This document shows positions 15,658-23,451 of a stretch of DNA of 51,746 bases, piece after piece; positions within the stretch are counted from its first letter, which is position 1, and every line of letters starts with the position of its first letter. Source of the stretch: Fundidesulfovibrio agrisoli (GTDB taxonomy: Bacteria > Desulfobacterota > Desulfovibrionia > Desulfovibrionales > Desulfovibrionaceae). The position numbers and the translations under genes are program-made. Below the pieces are notes generated by a model. The model was not told the DNA's origin, did no database searches, and saw nothing but the letters and a program-made list of their open reading frames with translations. Location of the stretch: contig NZ_JAKZKX010000007.1 in assembly GCF_022808715.1 (NCBI RefSeq), forward strand, positions 44,443 through 96,188, written 5' to 3'.

Positions 15658-15900
15658 TTAAACCTTGGTCTTGTCGGAAGGGGCCGCAGTGGTGGTCGTG
15701 GTCGTGGAGGCGGTGGTCGTCGTCTTGGAGTGATCGCTTTCGATCTTCTCCGGAGTGACGTCCGTGTCGTTCATGGCGCTTTTGAATTCCTTGATGCTCT
15801 TGCCCAGGTCACGGCCGAGGTTGCCGAGGCGGCCGGGGCCGAACAGCAGAAGAATGATTGCCAGAACGATGATCCAATGCCAGATGGAAAAGGCTCCCAT
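15658..15900 (-). CDS. tatA: Sec-independent protein translocase TatA/E
   Basis: TatA forms the protein-conducting element of the twin-arginine pathway in the inner membrane. The 80-aa product has the N-out span ([19 protein letters not shown], about 7-25), the FGPGRL hinge and the amphipathic helix [18 protein letters not shown]. The C-terminal tail is unusual: a nearly continuous Thr/Ala/Ser stretch (about 59-73) instead of the more charged tail usually seen. The ATG at 15900 follows GGAGACGCTC. tatB and tatC are not nearby, which is common in this group. Confidence 0.95.
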   Translation of the reverse strand: MGAFSIWHWIIVLAIILLLFGPGRLGNLGRDLGKSIKEFKSAMNDTDVTPEKIESDHSKTTTTASTTTTTTAAPSDKTKV

Positions 15901-16003
15901 GAGCGTCTCCTTGTCTCGTTGCGCTGGGGATATACCCGCACGGGGAAACTAAGCTCGGCATTGGTGTTTGGCAATTGAAAACTTTTTAATGAGGCTCACT
16001 CCA

Positions 16004-16678
16004 ATGTGTGGACGCTTCGCCCTGGGCATACCCCGAAAGCTTATTCGAGAACGTTTCCAGATGGAAACGGTTCCTGATGCTCCCGCGCGCTACAACATCG
16101 CGCCGGGGCAACTTGTCGAGGCCGTCACCGAAAACGAGCACGGCAGGCAGATGGGCCTCTATCGCTGGGGCCTGGTTCCCTTCTGGGCCAAGGACCCCGA
16201 CATAGCCGCCAGGACCATCAACGCCCGAGCCGAGACGGCGGCCGAAAAGCCCGCCTTCCGAGCCGCCCTGCGCCACCGCCGCTGCCTGGTGCCCGCCCAG
16301 GGCTTCTACGAGTGGACCGGCCCCCCGAAGAAGCGCCAGCCCTGGTTCATCACCCCGGAGGACGGCTCGCTCATGGCCCTGGCCGGGCTGTGGGAGCACT
16401 GGGAGTCCCCCCTGGGGGAGGAGTTGCTCACCCTGACCATCATCACCTGCGAGGCCAACGAGTTCGTGGCCCCGCTGCACACCAGGATGCCCGTGGCCGT
16501 TCGCCCCGAGGACGACGCCCGCTGGCTGGACCCGGCCCTGGACGACCCCAAGGAGCTGGCGGACATCCTGGCCCCGCGCCCCTGGCCCGGCATGGCCCGC
16601 TGGATGGTGGGCACGGCCGTGAACGCCTCCGGGCACGAGGGGGAGGGGCTGATCGAACCGTTACGGACGCTTGGCTGA
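16004..16678 (+). CDS. SOS response-associated peptidase (SRAP/YedK/HMCES family)
   Basis: SRAP proteins form a covalent thiazolidine link through Cys2 to abasic sites in single-stranded DNA and protect them. The product starts MCGRFALG with the essential Cys2, and shows the other active-site elements: Asn in INARAET, Glu in QGFYEWTG, and His in LHTRMPV. The length of 224 aa is normal. The ATG at 16004 is fixed by the need for Met-Cys; an upstream in-frame ATG at 15968 would destroy this. Divergent from tatA and 65 nt upstream of a GNAT gene. No LexA box was identified with confidence. Confidence 0.95.
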   Translation: MCGRFALGIPRKLIRERFQMETVPDAPARYNIAPGQLVEAVTENEHGRQMGLYRWGLVPFWAKDPDIAARTINARAETAAEKPAFRAALRHRRCLVPAQGFYEWTGPPKKRQPWFITPEDGSLMALAGLWEHWESPLGEELLTLTIITCEANEFVAPLHTRMPVAVRPEDDARWLDPALDDPKELADILAPRPWPGMARWMVGTAVNASGHEGEGLIEPLRTLG

Positions 16679-16743
16679 ACCGGACGGGCGCTTCAAGCAC
16701 CCACAGCCGGCCCACCGAACGTCCGCGCACAAGGAGCGCCGCA

Positions 16744-17259
16744 ATGCGAATCAGGGACGAACAACCCGGGGACGCGCCCCGCATCACGGAAATCCAGTAC
16801 GCCGCCTTCAAGGGGCACCCCAGGCATCCGCCCGGAGCCGGGCCGTTCGAGCATCATATCGTGGAAAAACTGCGCGCCTCGGGGGCGCTCACGCTCTCGC
16901 TGCTTGCCGAGTTGGATGGGCAGGCCGTGGGGCACATCGCCCTCTCGCCCGCCGCCGTGGGGCAGGACGAGGAAGGCTGGCTCCTGCTGGGGCCGGTGGG
17001 CGTGCTGCCGGAAATGCAGGGCCGGGGCGTGGGCTCCGCCCTGGTGAGGGAGGCGCTGGCCAGGATGCGCGGTGCGGGAGCCTCCGGCGTGGTGCTGGTG
17101 GGCGATCCGGGCTACTACGCGCGCTTCGGGTTCTTAAGCCTGCCCGGCCTGGGCTACCCCGGCGTGCCGGGGCAATACGTGCTGGCGGTGAGCTTCGGCG
17201 GCAACCCGCCCCAGGGCGATATCGCCGCCCATGAGGCGTTCGACGCGGGCGGGCACTAG
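16744..17259 (+). CDS. GNAT family N-acetyltransferase
   Basis: A 171-aa acyl-CoA-dependent acetyltransferase. Motif A with the acetyl-CoA pyrophosphate loop is GVLPEMQGRGVGSALV (about 97-112), preceded by the beta-strand LLLGPVGVLP. The C-terminal VVLVGDPGYYARFGFLSL is typical of the YhbS-type subgroup. The ATG at 16744 follows AAGGAG; upstream in-frame sequence overlaps the SRAP gene in another frame and is ignored. Substrate unknown. Confidence 0.9.
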   Translation: MRIRDEQPGDAPRITEIQYAAFKGHPRHPPGAGPFEHHIVEKLRASGALTLSLLAELDGQAVGHIALSPAAVGQDEEGWLLLGPVGVLPEMQGRGVGSALVREALARMRGAGASGVVLVGDPGYYARFGFLSLPGLGYPGVPGQYVLAVSFGGNPPQGDIAAHEAFDAGGH

Positions 17260-17323
17260 GGCGCGTTCAGCCGCATTCGGTGCTCCCGGATCGCCGGGAG
17301 TCCCTTGCTGAAAACGAGCAAAT

Positions 17324-17351
17324 GCGGCTTGCACCAGATGGTGCAAGCCGC
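17324..17351 (-). terminator. probable terminator of tesA
   Basis: GCGGCTTGCACC (17324-17335) and GGTGCAAGCCGC (17340-17351) form a perfect 12-bp stem with a 4-nt loop, 40 nt beyond the tesA stop. On the minus strand the stem is followed by ATTTGCTCGTTTT. A second small hairpin, CTCCCGG/CCGGGAG, lies at 17283-17300 and could serve the convergent GNAT gene. Confidence 0.65.
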
Positions 17352-17391
17352 TGAAATCCATCTCCGTTTCTCAACAGAATCCCGTCACACA

Positions 17392-18024
17392 TCACTTCCC
17401 AATCGTATCCAGCCACTTCTCCACTGTCGGCAGCGTGCCCCGCACGATCTCCCGGATTCCTTCGTGGTTGGGGTGCAGGCCGTCCGGCAGGTTCAGCGCC
17501 GGGTCGCCCGCCACGCCCTCCAGGAAGAACGGATAGAGCGTCAGGCCGTATTTCTGGGCCAGCCTGGGGTAGATGGCCGCGAACTCCTCGCCGTAGCGCT
17601 TGCCCATGCCCGAAAGCGTCCTCATGCCCATGAGCAGCACGGGCACGCCGCGCTCCTTGCAGGCCGCGATGATCCTGTCCAGGTTGGCCTCGGCCTGGGC
17701 CGGGTCCAGGCCGCGCAGGCCGTCGTTGGCCCCGAGCTCCAGGATCACCCCGTCCGGTGACGAAGCCAGCACCGACTTCACCCGCGACACGCCGCCCGCG
17801 GTGGTGTCCCCGGAGACGCCGAAATTCACCACCGCCACGTCGCGCCCGCGCGCGCGCAGCTCCTTCTCCAGAACAGCCGTGAAGGACTGCCCCCCCGGCA
17901 GCCCGAACCCGGCGGTCAGGCTGTCGCCCAGGGCGGCGATTGTCAGGGCCTTGGCCTGAACGTCCATGAAGCCTCCCAGCAGACATATCACAAGGGACAG
18001 AAATCCCAGACATTTCGCGTACAC
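17392..18024 (-). CDS. tesA: periplasmic arylesterase / acyl-CoA thioesterase I-like (TesA, SGNH)
   Basis: The 210-aa protein has a signal peptide (about 1-24) and the SGNH blocks: ALGDSLTAGFGLPGG with Ser35, NFGVSGDTTAGG, LELGANDGLRG and DGLHPNHEGI with Asp181/His184. These are the hallmarks of the TesA/lysophospholipase L1/arylesterase subfamily. It is divergent from a LolD/YbbA-type ATPase gene with 36 nt between start codons, the same arrangement as tesA-ybbA in E. coli. Confidence 0.93.
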   Translation of the reverse strand: MYAKCLGFLSLVICLLGGFMDVQAKALTIAALGDSLTAGFGLPGGQSFTAVLEKELRARGRDVAVVNFGVSGDTTAGGVSRVKSVLASSPDGVILELGANDGLRGLDPAQAEANLDRIIAACKERGVPVLLMGMRTLSGMGKRYGEEFAAIYPRLAQKYGLTLYPFFLEGVAGDPALNLPDGLHPNHEGIREIVRGTLPTVEKWLDTIGK

Positions 18025-18060
18025 GTTGCCATCCCCGCGCCTGTCGTGCCATGAGGGCCC

Positions 18061-18735
18061 ATGGACGACTTGATCGCACTTTCCGACGTTACGCTCACCC
18101 TACCGAGCCAGGCAGGGCCGGTCAACATTCTGCGGGGAGCCAGCCTGCACGCCAAGGCCGGGGAACATCTGGCAATCGTCGGCCCCTCGGGCGCGGGCAA
18201 GACCACCCTGCTCATGCTCCTGGCGGGGCTGGAGAAGCCCAGCTCCGGGCAGGTGCGCGTGGCCGGGCTGGAGCTCTCCGGCCTGGACGAGGACCACCTG
18301 GCCCGCTTCCGCCTGGAGAACGTGGGCATCGTGTTCCAGAGCTTCCACCTGGCCCCGGCCATGACCGCGCAGGAGAACGTGGCCCTGCCCCTGGAGTTCG
18401 CCCGCAAGCCCGAGGCCATGCGCCTGGCCGCCGAGGCCCTCACGCGCGTGGGGCTGGGCGGGCGGCTCACGCACTACCCGGCGCAGCTCTCCGGCGGGGA
18501 GCAGCAGCGCGTGGCCCTGGCCCGGGCCGTGGTCAACAACCCGCGCCTGATCCTGGCGGACGAGCCCACCGGCAACCTGGACCACGAGACCGGCGAGATG
18601 GTGGTCTCCATGCTCTTCGACCTGGCGCGGCAATCCGGCGCGACCATGGTGCTCGTCACCCACGACATGGGGCTGGCCGCCCGCTGCGGGCGCACCGCCC
18701 GCATGGAGGACGGCGTGCTCTCGGACCATCCGTGA
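18061..18735 (+). CDS. ABC transporter ATP-binding protein, LolD/YbbA type
   Basis: The 224-aa nucleotide-binding subunit has Walker A GPSGAGKTT (41-49), Q-loop VFQSFHL (91-97), signature LSGGEQQR (143-150), Walker B LILADEP (163-169) and the H-loop VTHD. It belongs to the MacB/LolD/YbbA group, which normally pairs with a large FtsX-like permease. Here no permease follows; the next frame overlaps by 4 nt and encodes a short single-span protein. The divergent tesA neighbour supports the YbbA assignment. A permease encoded elsewhere is possible. Confidence 0.93.
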   Translation: MDDLIALSDVTLTLPSQAGPVNILRGASLHAKAGEHLAIVGPSGAGKTTLLMLLAGLEKPSSGQVRVAGLELSGLDEDHLARFRLENVGIVFQSFHLAPAMTAQENVALPLEFARKPEAMRLAAEALTRVGLGGRLTHYPAQLSGGEQQRVALARAVVNNPRLILADEPTGNLDHETGEMVVSMLFDLARQSGATMVLVTHDMGLAARCGRTARMEDGVLSDHP

Positions 18736-19232
18736 CCCGGCTGGACCTCGATTCCACTCCGCCACGGATCGGGATGCGCCCAACCCTGGCCCGGCTGGCC
18801 CTGCTGGGGCTGGTGGTACTGGGCACGCTCTGGGGATTCAACAAACATTTCGAGAACGTGGCCACGCGCCTCCAGGCCCAGGAGGCCATTTCCGACGAGA
18901 CCGGCCAGCTCCCCCCGGAGCGCCTGGCCCTCTTGCGCGAAGCGTCCTCGGCGCTGCGCGAGGCCTACGGCGTCCACCTCGCAATCGTGGTGCGCCCAGG
19001 CACAGTCGCCGCCCCGGCGCCCGACCCCAAGACGCTCTTCATCGGGCTGGACACCGCCTCCAACGCCGCCGTGGTCCAGCTGCCGCCCCTGCTGGCCAAG
19101 GCCCTGCCCCCGGAGCTTGCCCAAAGCCTCGCGAGCGGATACTTCGACGCCTACCTCGCCGCCGGGGCCTGGCCCGAAGGGCTCGACGCCGGCGTGCTCG
19201 CCATACTGGAGGCATTACGTGACCAACGCTGA
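18732..19232 (+). CDS. single-span membrane protein with TPM-like soluble domain
   Basis: GTG at 18732 overlaps the ABC stop (GTGA) and gives 166 aa; ATG at 18774 ([12 protein letters not shown]) is an alternative start right at the membrane span (about residues 18-35 of the long form). The rest is a soluble domain with [36 protein letters not shown] and a C-terminal [18 protein letters not shown], which resembles the end of TPM/YgcG-type domains. I am only moderately sure of that likeness. The gene occupies the place where a YbbP permease would be expected and overlaps rnhA by 14 nt. Confidence 0.75.
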   Translation: MTRLDLDSTPPRIGMRPTLARLALLGLVVLGTLWGFNKHFENVATRLQAQEAISDETGQLPPERLALLREASSALREAYGVHLAIVVRPGTVAAPAPDPKTLFIGLDTASNAAVVQLPPLLAKALPPELAQSLASGYFDAYLAAGAWPEGLDAGVLAILEALRDQR

Positions 19233-19692
19233 GACAGTCATCATCCACTCCGACGGGGCCTGCCTGGGCAACCCCGGGCCCGGCGGCTACGGCGCCATCC
19301 TGACCCGGGGCGGGCAGGACGTGGAGTTTTCCGGGGGCTACAAGCTCACCACCAACAACCGCATGGAGATACTGGGCGTCATCGTGGCCCTGGAGGCCCT
19401 GGAGGCCGCCAGCGACGTGCGCGTGGTGACCGACTCCATGTACGTGCGCGACGCCATAGAGAAGCGCTGGCTGGCCAACTGGAAGCGCAACGGCTGGCGC
19501 ACCGCCGCCAAGACCGCCGTGAAGAACCGCGACCTCTGGATGCGCCTGGACGGCCTGCTGGCCAAGCACCGCGTCAAGTTCGAGTGGGTGCGCGGCCACA
19601 ACGGCCACCCCGAGAACGAGCGCTGCGACGAGCTGGCCCGCCGCGCGGCCCAGGCCCGGCCCCAAGCCGTGGATGAGGGCTACGTGAACTAG
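19219..19692 (+). CDS. rnhA: ribonuclease HI
   Basis: RNase HI cleaves the RNA strand of RNA-DNA hybrids. The 157-aa product has the full catalytic set: Asp12 in [14 protein letters not shown], Glu50 in NNRMEILG, Asp72 in VTDSMYV and Asp137 in NERCDELA, plus the basic handle around [16 protein letters not shown] at 19219 with GGAGG 7 nt upstream is the start, inside the 3' end of the preceding frame, so the two are translationally linked. Confidence 0.96.
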   Translation: MTNAETVIIHSDGACLGNPGPGGYGAILTRGGQDVEFSGGYKLTTNNRMEILGVIVALEALEAASDVRVVTDSMYVRDAIEKRWLANWKRNGWRTAAKTAVKNRDLWMRLDGLLAKHRVKFEWVRGHNGHPENERCDELARRAAQARPQAVDEGYVN

Positions 19693-19752
19693 AACCGCCG
19701 GGGCTGGCCACCGCCGGCCCCATCCCTCCCCCCTCCGCAAAGGATGCAGGGC

Positions 19753-20967
19753 ATGTCCGCAGATTCACCAGACGCTCCCGGTCAGCCCGCCGTCAACCCG
19801 GCCCGTTTCAAGGTGCTCTCCACGGCCTGCCTGGCGCACATCGTCCAGGACGGCCTCACGGACATGCTCTACGTGTTCTTCCCGGTCTGGCAGCAGCTCT
19901 TCGCCCTGAGCTTCTCCGAGGTGGGACTGCTCAAGACGCTGTTCTCCGGCACGCTGGCGGCCTTACAGATTCCGGCCGGGGCGCTGGCCGCGCGCCTGGG
20001 CGTGCGCACCACCCTGGCGGGCGGCACTGTGCTCACCAGCCTGCTGCTCTTCTGCACCAGCTTCGCCGCCACGCCGCTCGCGCTCTGGGCCCTGCTGATC
20101 CTGGGCGGGGCGGGGGCCAGCGCCCAGCACCCCGTGGGGGCCTCGGCCATCGCCCAGGCCTACACCGGCAAGGCATCCCGCAACGCGCTCAGCGCCTACA
20201 ACTTCACCGGCGACCTGGGCAAACTGCTCTTTCCGGCCGTGGCCGCGCTGCTCATAGCGAGCTGGGGCTGGCCCGCGGCCATGCGCGGCATATCGGGCGG
20301 GGCCGCGCTGCTGGGCGCATTCATGTTCCTAGTGATGCGCGGCACCGGTTCCGGCCCCGATTCTAGTGGCGCGATTCAGGCCAGACAGCCCGCCGCCGCC
20401 GACCGCGCCCGGAATGGGCTGGGCCTGCCCTTCTGGTCCATGGCCGTGATCGGCATCCTGGACAGCGCCACGCGCATGGGGTTTCTGACCTTTCTGCCCT
20501 TCGTGCTGCGCGACAAGGGCGCGGACATGCCCACCCTGGGCCTGGCCCTGGGGCTGATCTTCGCGGGCGGAGCGGCCGGGAAGCTGCTCTGCGGCATGGT
20601 TGCCTCGCGCGTCGGCATCCTGCGCTCGGTCATCATCACCGAGGCGGCCACCGCGCTGATGATCTACCTGGAGACCGCCTCCCCGCTCTGGCTGGCCCTG
20701 GGCGTGTGCCCGCTCTTGGGCGTGGTGCTCAACGGAACGTCCTCCATCCTCTACGGCAGCGTACCGGAGCTGGTGGAGCAGGAGGCGCGCGGCCGGGCCT
20801 TCGCCTGCTTCTATACAGGGACCATCGGGGCCGGGGCCGTTGCGCCCCTGATCTACGGGGCGCTGAGCGACATGATCGGGGTGGAGCTTTCCGTGAAGCT
20901 GGTGGCGGCGATGGTCATGCTGGCCGTGCCGCTGACGCTGCCGCTGAGGGGGAAGATGCGGGGGTGA
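19753..20967 (+). CDS. major facilitator superfamily transporter (fosmidomycin-resistance-like)
   Basis: A 404-aa protein with about 12 hydrophobic spans. The first span region HIVQDGLTDMLYVFFPVW and GASAQHPVGASAIAQ resemble the Fsr-like MFS subgroup. IPAGALAARLGVRTT corresponds to the MFS motif-A loop. It is expected to be an inner-membrane exporter with unknown substrate. ATG at 19753 is favoured because AAAGG lies 9 nt upstream; the ATG at 19744 is too close. It ends at a strong bidirectional terminator. Confidence 0.88.
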   Translation: MSADSPDAPGQPAVNPARFKVLSTACLAHIVQDGLTDMLYVFFPVWQQLFALSFSEVGLLKTLFSGTLAALQIPAGALAARLGVRTTLAGGTVLTSLLLFCTSFAATPLALWALLILGGAGASAQHPVGASAIAQAYTGKASRNALSAYNFTGDLGKLLFPAVAALLIASWGWPAAMRGISGGAALLGAFMFLVMRGTGSGPDSSGAIQARQPAAADRARNGLGLPFWSMAVIGILDSATRMGFLTFLPFVLRDKGADMPTLGLALGLIFAGGAAGKLLCGMVASRVGILRSVIITEAATALMIYLETASPLWLALGVCPLLGVVLNGTSSILYGSVPELVEQEARGRAFACFYTGTIGAGAVAPLIYGALSDMIGVELSVKLVAAMVMLAVPLTLPLRGKMRG

Positions 20968-20991
20968 GGGGGGAGAGCGCCTCGATGAGCT

Positions 20992-21032
20992 AAAAGCGGG
21001 ACACCCGCCCAGGCGGGCGTCCCGCTTTTTAT
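20992..21032. terminator. bidirectional Rho-independent terminator
   Basis: A stem of about 15 bp with one mismatch, AGCGGGACACCCGCC against GGCGGGCGTCCCGCT (20995-21026), has TTTTT on its right and TAAAA on its left. It can end the MFS transcript (plus) and the GHKL-nuclease transcript (minus), which converge here. Confidence 0.88.
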
Positions 21033-21102
21033 ATTCTATTTAAAACGGTTACGTCACTAGATGCCGACGAACAAGCTGAATTGGTTCAAGACAGCCTTGC
21101 CG

Positions 21103-23106
21103 TTATATTCCAAGCTTCTCAAAGAATATTTGATTACGCATTTTAGCATCTCTCAGAACTTTGTCCCAACTGACAACCTCAATGTAAAGGTTGATGTTTC
21201 CCATCCAATTAAACCACCCCATCCGGTCGGGCATGGGCTTAAAGTCCTTCTCGCGATGTAGCCAAACTTCTACCTTGGGAGTCAGATCACACACCACATA
21301 TCCATAGAACGGCGTATTGTCCGCTACAAGCATCTTACGACCCTCTGGCGTCTTATACCTACCATCACGGATCTCATTCACATATCTGACAATTTGTTGC
21401 ACCGGATCTTCGCGCGAAGATGGGTTTACAAAGTCATCACGTTGCGGCTTTTTGAATTCAAAGATTACGATTGGATTGCTCGCTTCATTGTCACCACGGA
21501 ATAGTACACGCTTGTTATAAACTAAAAGATCTGGGCGATCCGTGTTCGTCCCGTTGAGAGGGATATCTGATGACACCCATTTCGTAAAATTTAAACGCTC
21601 ATCGACAATCCAAAGATTGTGATCTTTAAACGGCGTTGCATCAGAGTCGCCTTTGCGCGGAAAGATTATATCGTGTACAACGCCTTCAGAAGAATATGCA
21701 CCGGACTCGTCCGTTTCCAGACTCTTGCCAAAGATATCGAGTATAGCACGTCGCATCGCGATGTAATGAATCAAGTCGTTCTTACTTGTGCCAGAAACCC
21801 TTTCGACGATCTCTGTCACTCGCTCATGCGTTTTCTCGAAGTTCTTCTCAGCTAGCAGCCTTGCGACATCTTTACGGATTGCAACCTCCTGCCAAAACTT
21901 TTCCTTCTGAAGACGCACTTCAATATCTTCTTTTGAAGCATTATACGGCATACTACTCAAGTCAACACTCTCTAAAAGTGCTTTGTGCCAAGGCGCTTCT
22001 TCATCTACATAAGACTGTACACGTTCCTTCTTGCGCTGCTGTCGCAAAGTGATATCCTCGCCCACCGCCTTTCGTGCAATCAATGCGGCGCACTGTTCTA
22101 TCTGGCTCTGCGCAATGCCATAGACGAGATCTCTTTCCATCTGAAACTCGAACCCGCCACGTTCCAAAGAGACATGCCGATCTAGGTAAGCTCCGAACAC
22201 ATAAGCTCTGACGATGTAGTTCCGATCACGGTCGTTTTCACTAGCTCCACCTCTCTCAACAAACTCGTCTTCAAACTCTGGAATGTATTTGTGAATCAAC
22301 GAACCAGATACTTCCCGTTTGTGCGCAACCAAGCTGACCTTACTTTTCTGGTTGCGCGGAGAAAACAGTTTAAAGACGCGGACAGAAAATACTTCGTCAG
22401 ATTCATGCGCTTTAAGAGTAAATTCCTTGCCCTCTATACCGATCTCATAAATGACGGCAGACAACTGGTTGATAACGAAATCATTGAGGTGAATCTCGTC
22501 ACTGCCATCCTGTTCTGCAAGAACAATATCAGGGCAAACATAGTCCTGCGTGATAAAGTATGGGAGAAGATGCTCCACAAGGATACGGGCAATTGTTGGT
22601 AGCTTTTTGTCGAACCCACGCCCGCCCTTAAGGCCGACAAGGGATACTGTCGATCCGGTGTTGATCTCCTTGGACGGGCCAATCTTCTCGCGAACGATGA
22701 TATCGTGCTCCTTGCCCATTGAGAAACTACGGAACTTGAACACGTCCCCATCGCGATAGACGCTCTTGACATGCACGTCCTCAAAATACTTGAGACTGAT
22801 AAAGCGGCCAAACCCTTTAGCGCCTTCCGCAATCTTAAGATCTGTGTATAAAGTATCGAAGGACTTGCGGTGAGCTTCGTTGAAGCCCACGCCATTATCC
22901 ACAATGTCGAAGCCCACGATCTCCGGAAGGCTACCGTCATACTCGACTTGGCGGCTACGCTGTACGTGCACGATCACCTTGCCATCATTTCTTCCGGTTT
23001 CGTCGATGGCCTGAATACCATTTACAATCATCTCGATGACGGGACTGTAGGCGGTCGTATTAGCGCGAATATTTTCAACTGCCCGCTTGATATTGACATT
23101 ACTCAT
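21103..23106 (-). CDS. GHKL ATPase fused to PD-(D/E)xK nuclease-like domain, candidate defence protein
   Basis: The 667-aa protein has an N-terminal GHKL (HSP90/MORC-type) ATP-binding domain: N-box Glu25-xxx-Asn29 in IEMIVNGIQAID, G1 box DNGVGF (70-75) and G2-like GAKGFGRF (95-102). A long middle region (about 180-480) with Lys/Glu-rich helices around 355-440 follows. The C-terminus carries a nuclease-like signature: PDLLVY (Asp526), IFEFKKP (Glu550 and Lys552) and a QxxxY motif (Gln571, Tyr575), as in RecB-family PD-(D/E)xK enzymes. The gene is markedly AT-richer than all neighbours and stands alone between terminators, so it looks acquired. ATG at 23106 is preferred over TTG two codons earlier. 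Function in DNA defence or repair is inferred. Confidence 0.85.
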   Translation of the reverse strand: MSNVNIKRAVENIRANTTAYSPVIEMIVNGIQAIDETGRNDGKVIVHVQRSRQVEYDGSLPEIVGFDIVDNGVGFNEAHRKSFDTLYTDLKIAEGAKGFGRFISLKYFEDVHVKSVYRDGDVFKFRSFSMGKEHDIIVREKIGPSKEINTGSTVSLVGLKGGRGFDKKLPTIARILVEHLLPYFITQDYVCPDIVLAEQDGSDEIHLNDFVINQLSAVIYEIGIEGKEFTLKAHESDEVFSVRVFKLFSPRNQKSKVSLVAHKREVSGSLIHKYIPEFEDEFVERGGASENDRDRNYIVRAYVFGAYLDRHVSLERGGFEFQMERDLVYGIAQSQIEQCAALIARKAVGEDITLRQQRKKERVQSYVDEEAPWHKALLESVDLSSMPYNASKEDIEVRLQKEKFWQEVAIRKDVARLLAEKNFEKTHERVTEIVERVSGTSKNDLIHYIAMRRAILDIFGKSLETDESGAYSSEGVVHDIIFPRKGDSDATPFKDHNLWIVDERLNFTKWVSSDIPLNGTNTDRPDLLVYNKRVLFRGDNEASNPIVIFEFKKPQRDDFVNPSSREDPVQQIVRYVNEIRDGRYKTPEGRKMLVADNTPFYGYVVCDLTPKVEVWLHREKDFKPMPDRMGWFNWMGNINLYIEVVSWDKVLRDAKMRNQIFFEKLGI

Positions 23107-23451
23107 GATCAAACACCCCGCATGTCCCCTAACTTACCGGGATTCTCTACTGACCTGACATGCTACAAGCTGCATGGTCCAGCATTGCCGACAACACTTC
23201 TCCAACGATATTCTATGATTAAAAAAATGGAAAGGACTGGTTTGTCGGTTTTTCGACCCCCCACCACCAGTCCGTAATGGAAAAAGCTCTAGCGTTTCCA
23301 TCCCCGCCAGAACTAACGCCATTATCTATTTATTCCCCAGGCTCACGAAAACCAGCGCGGTTACAAATCCTAAAGCGCCTAGCCCGCTCACGGGGGACAT
23401 GAAGGGGAAGGAAAGCGCTGGGTTAGGCCCCGCGCTTTCCTGTATCTCCTC
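23107..23451. other. 345-nt intergenic region upstream of the GHKL-nuclease gene
   Basis: No coding frame is convincing here. The stretch is AT-rich in its left two thirds and contains a dyad GGACTGGT (23234-23241)/ACCAGTCC (23266-23273) with a 24-nt interval, and short repeats of ATGGAAA. A TAGAAT hexamer on the minus strand near 23210 could be a -10 box, but no -35 is seen at proper spacing. The right end holds the terminator of the Lon-like gene at 23408-23440. Confidence 0.6.
23408..23440 (-). terminator. probable terminator of Lon-like protease gene
   Basis: AGGAAAGCGC (23408-23417) and GCGCTTTCCT (23431-23440) make a perfect 10-bp stem with a 13-nt loop. Read on the minus strand it lies 11 nt after the stop and is followed by TCCCCTTCAT. 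The pyrimidine-rich tail is weak. Confidence 0.65.

Noticed and set aside
22870-23277. Plus-strand frame of 135 aa spanning the start of the GHKL gene
   Set aside because: Most of it is antisense to the GHKL domain and the rest is non-coding. It has no ribosome-binding site and no motif.
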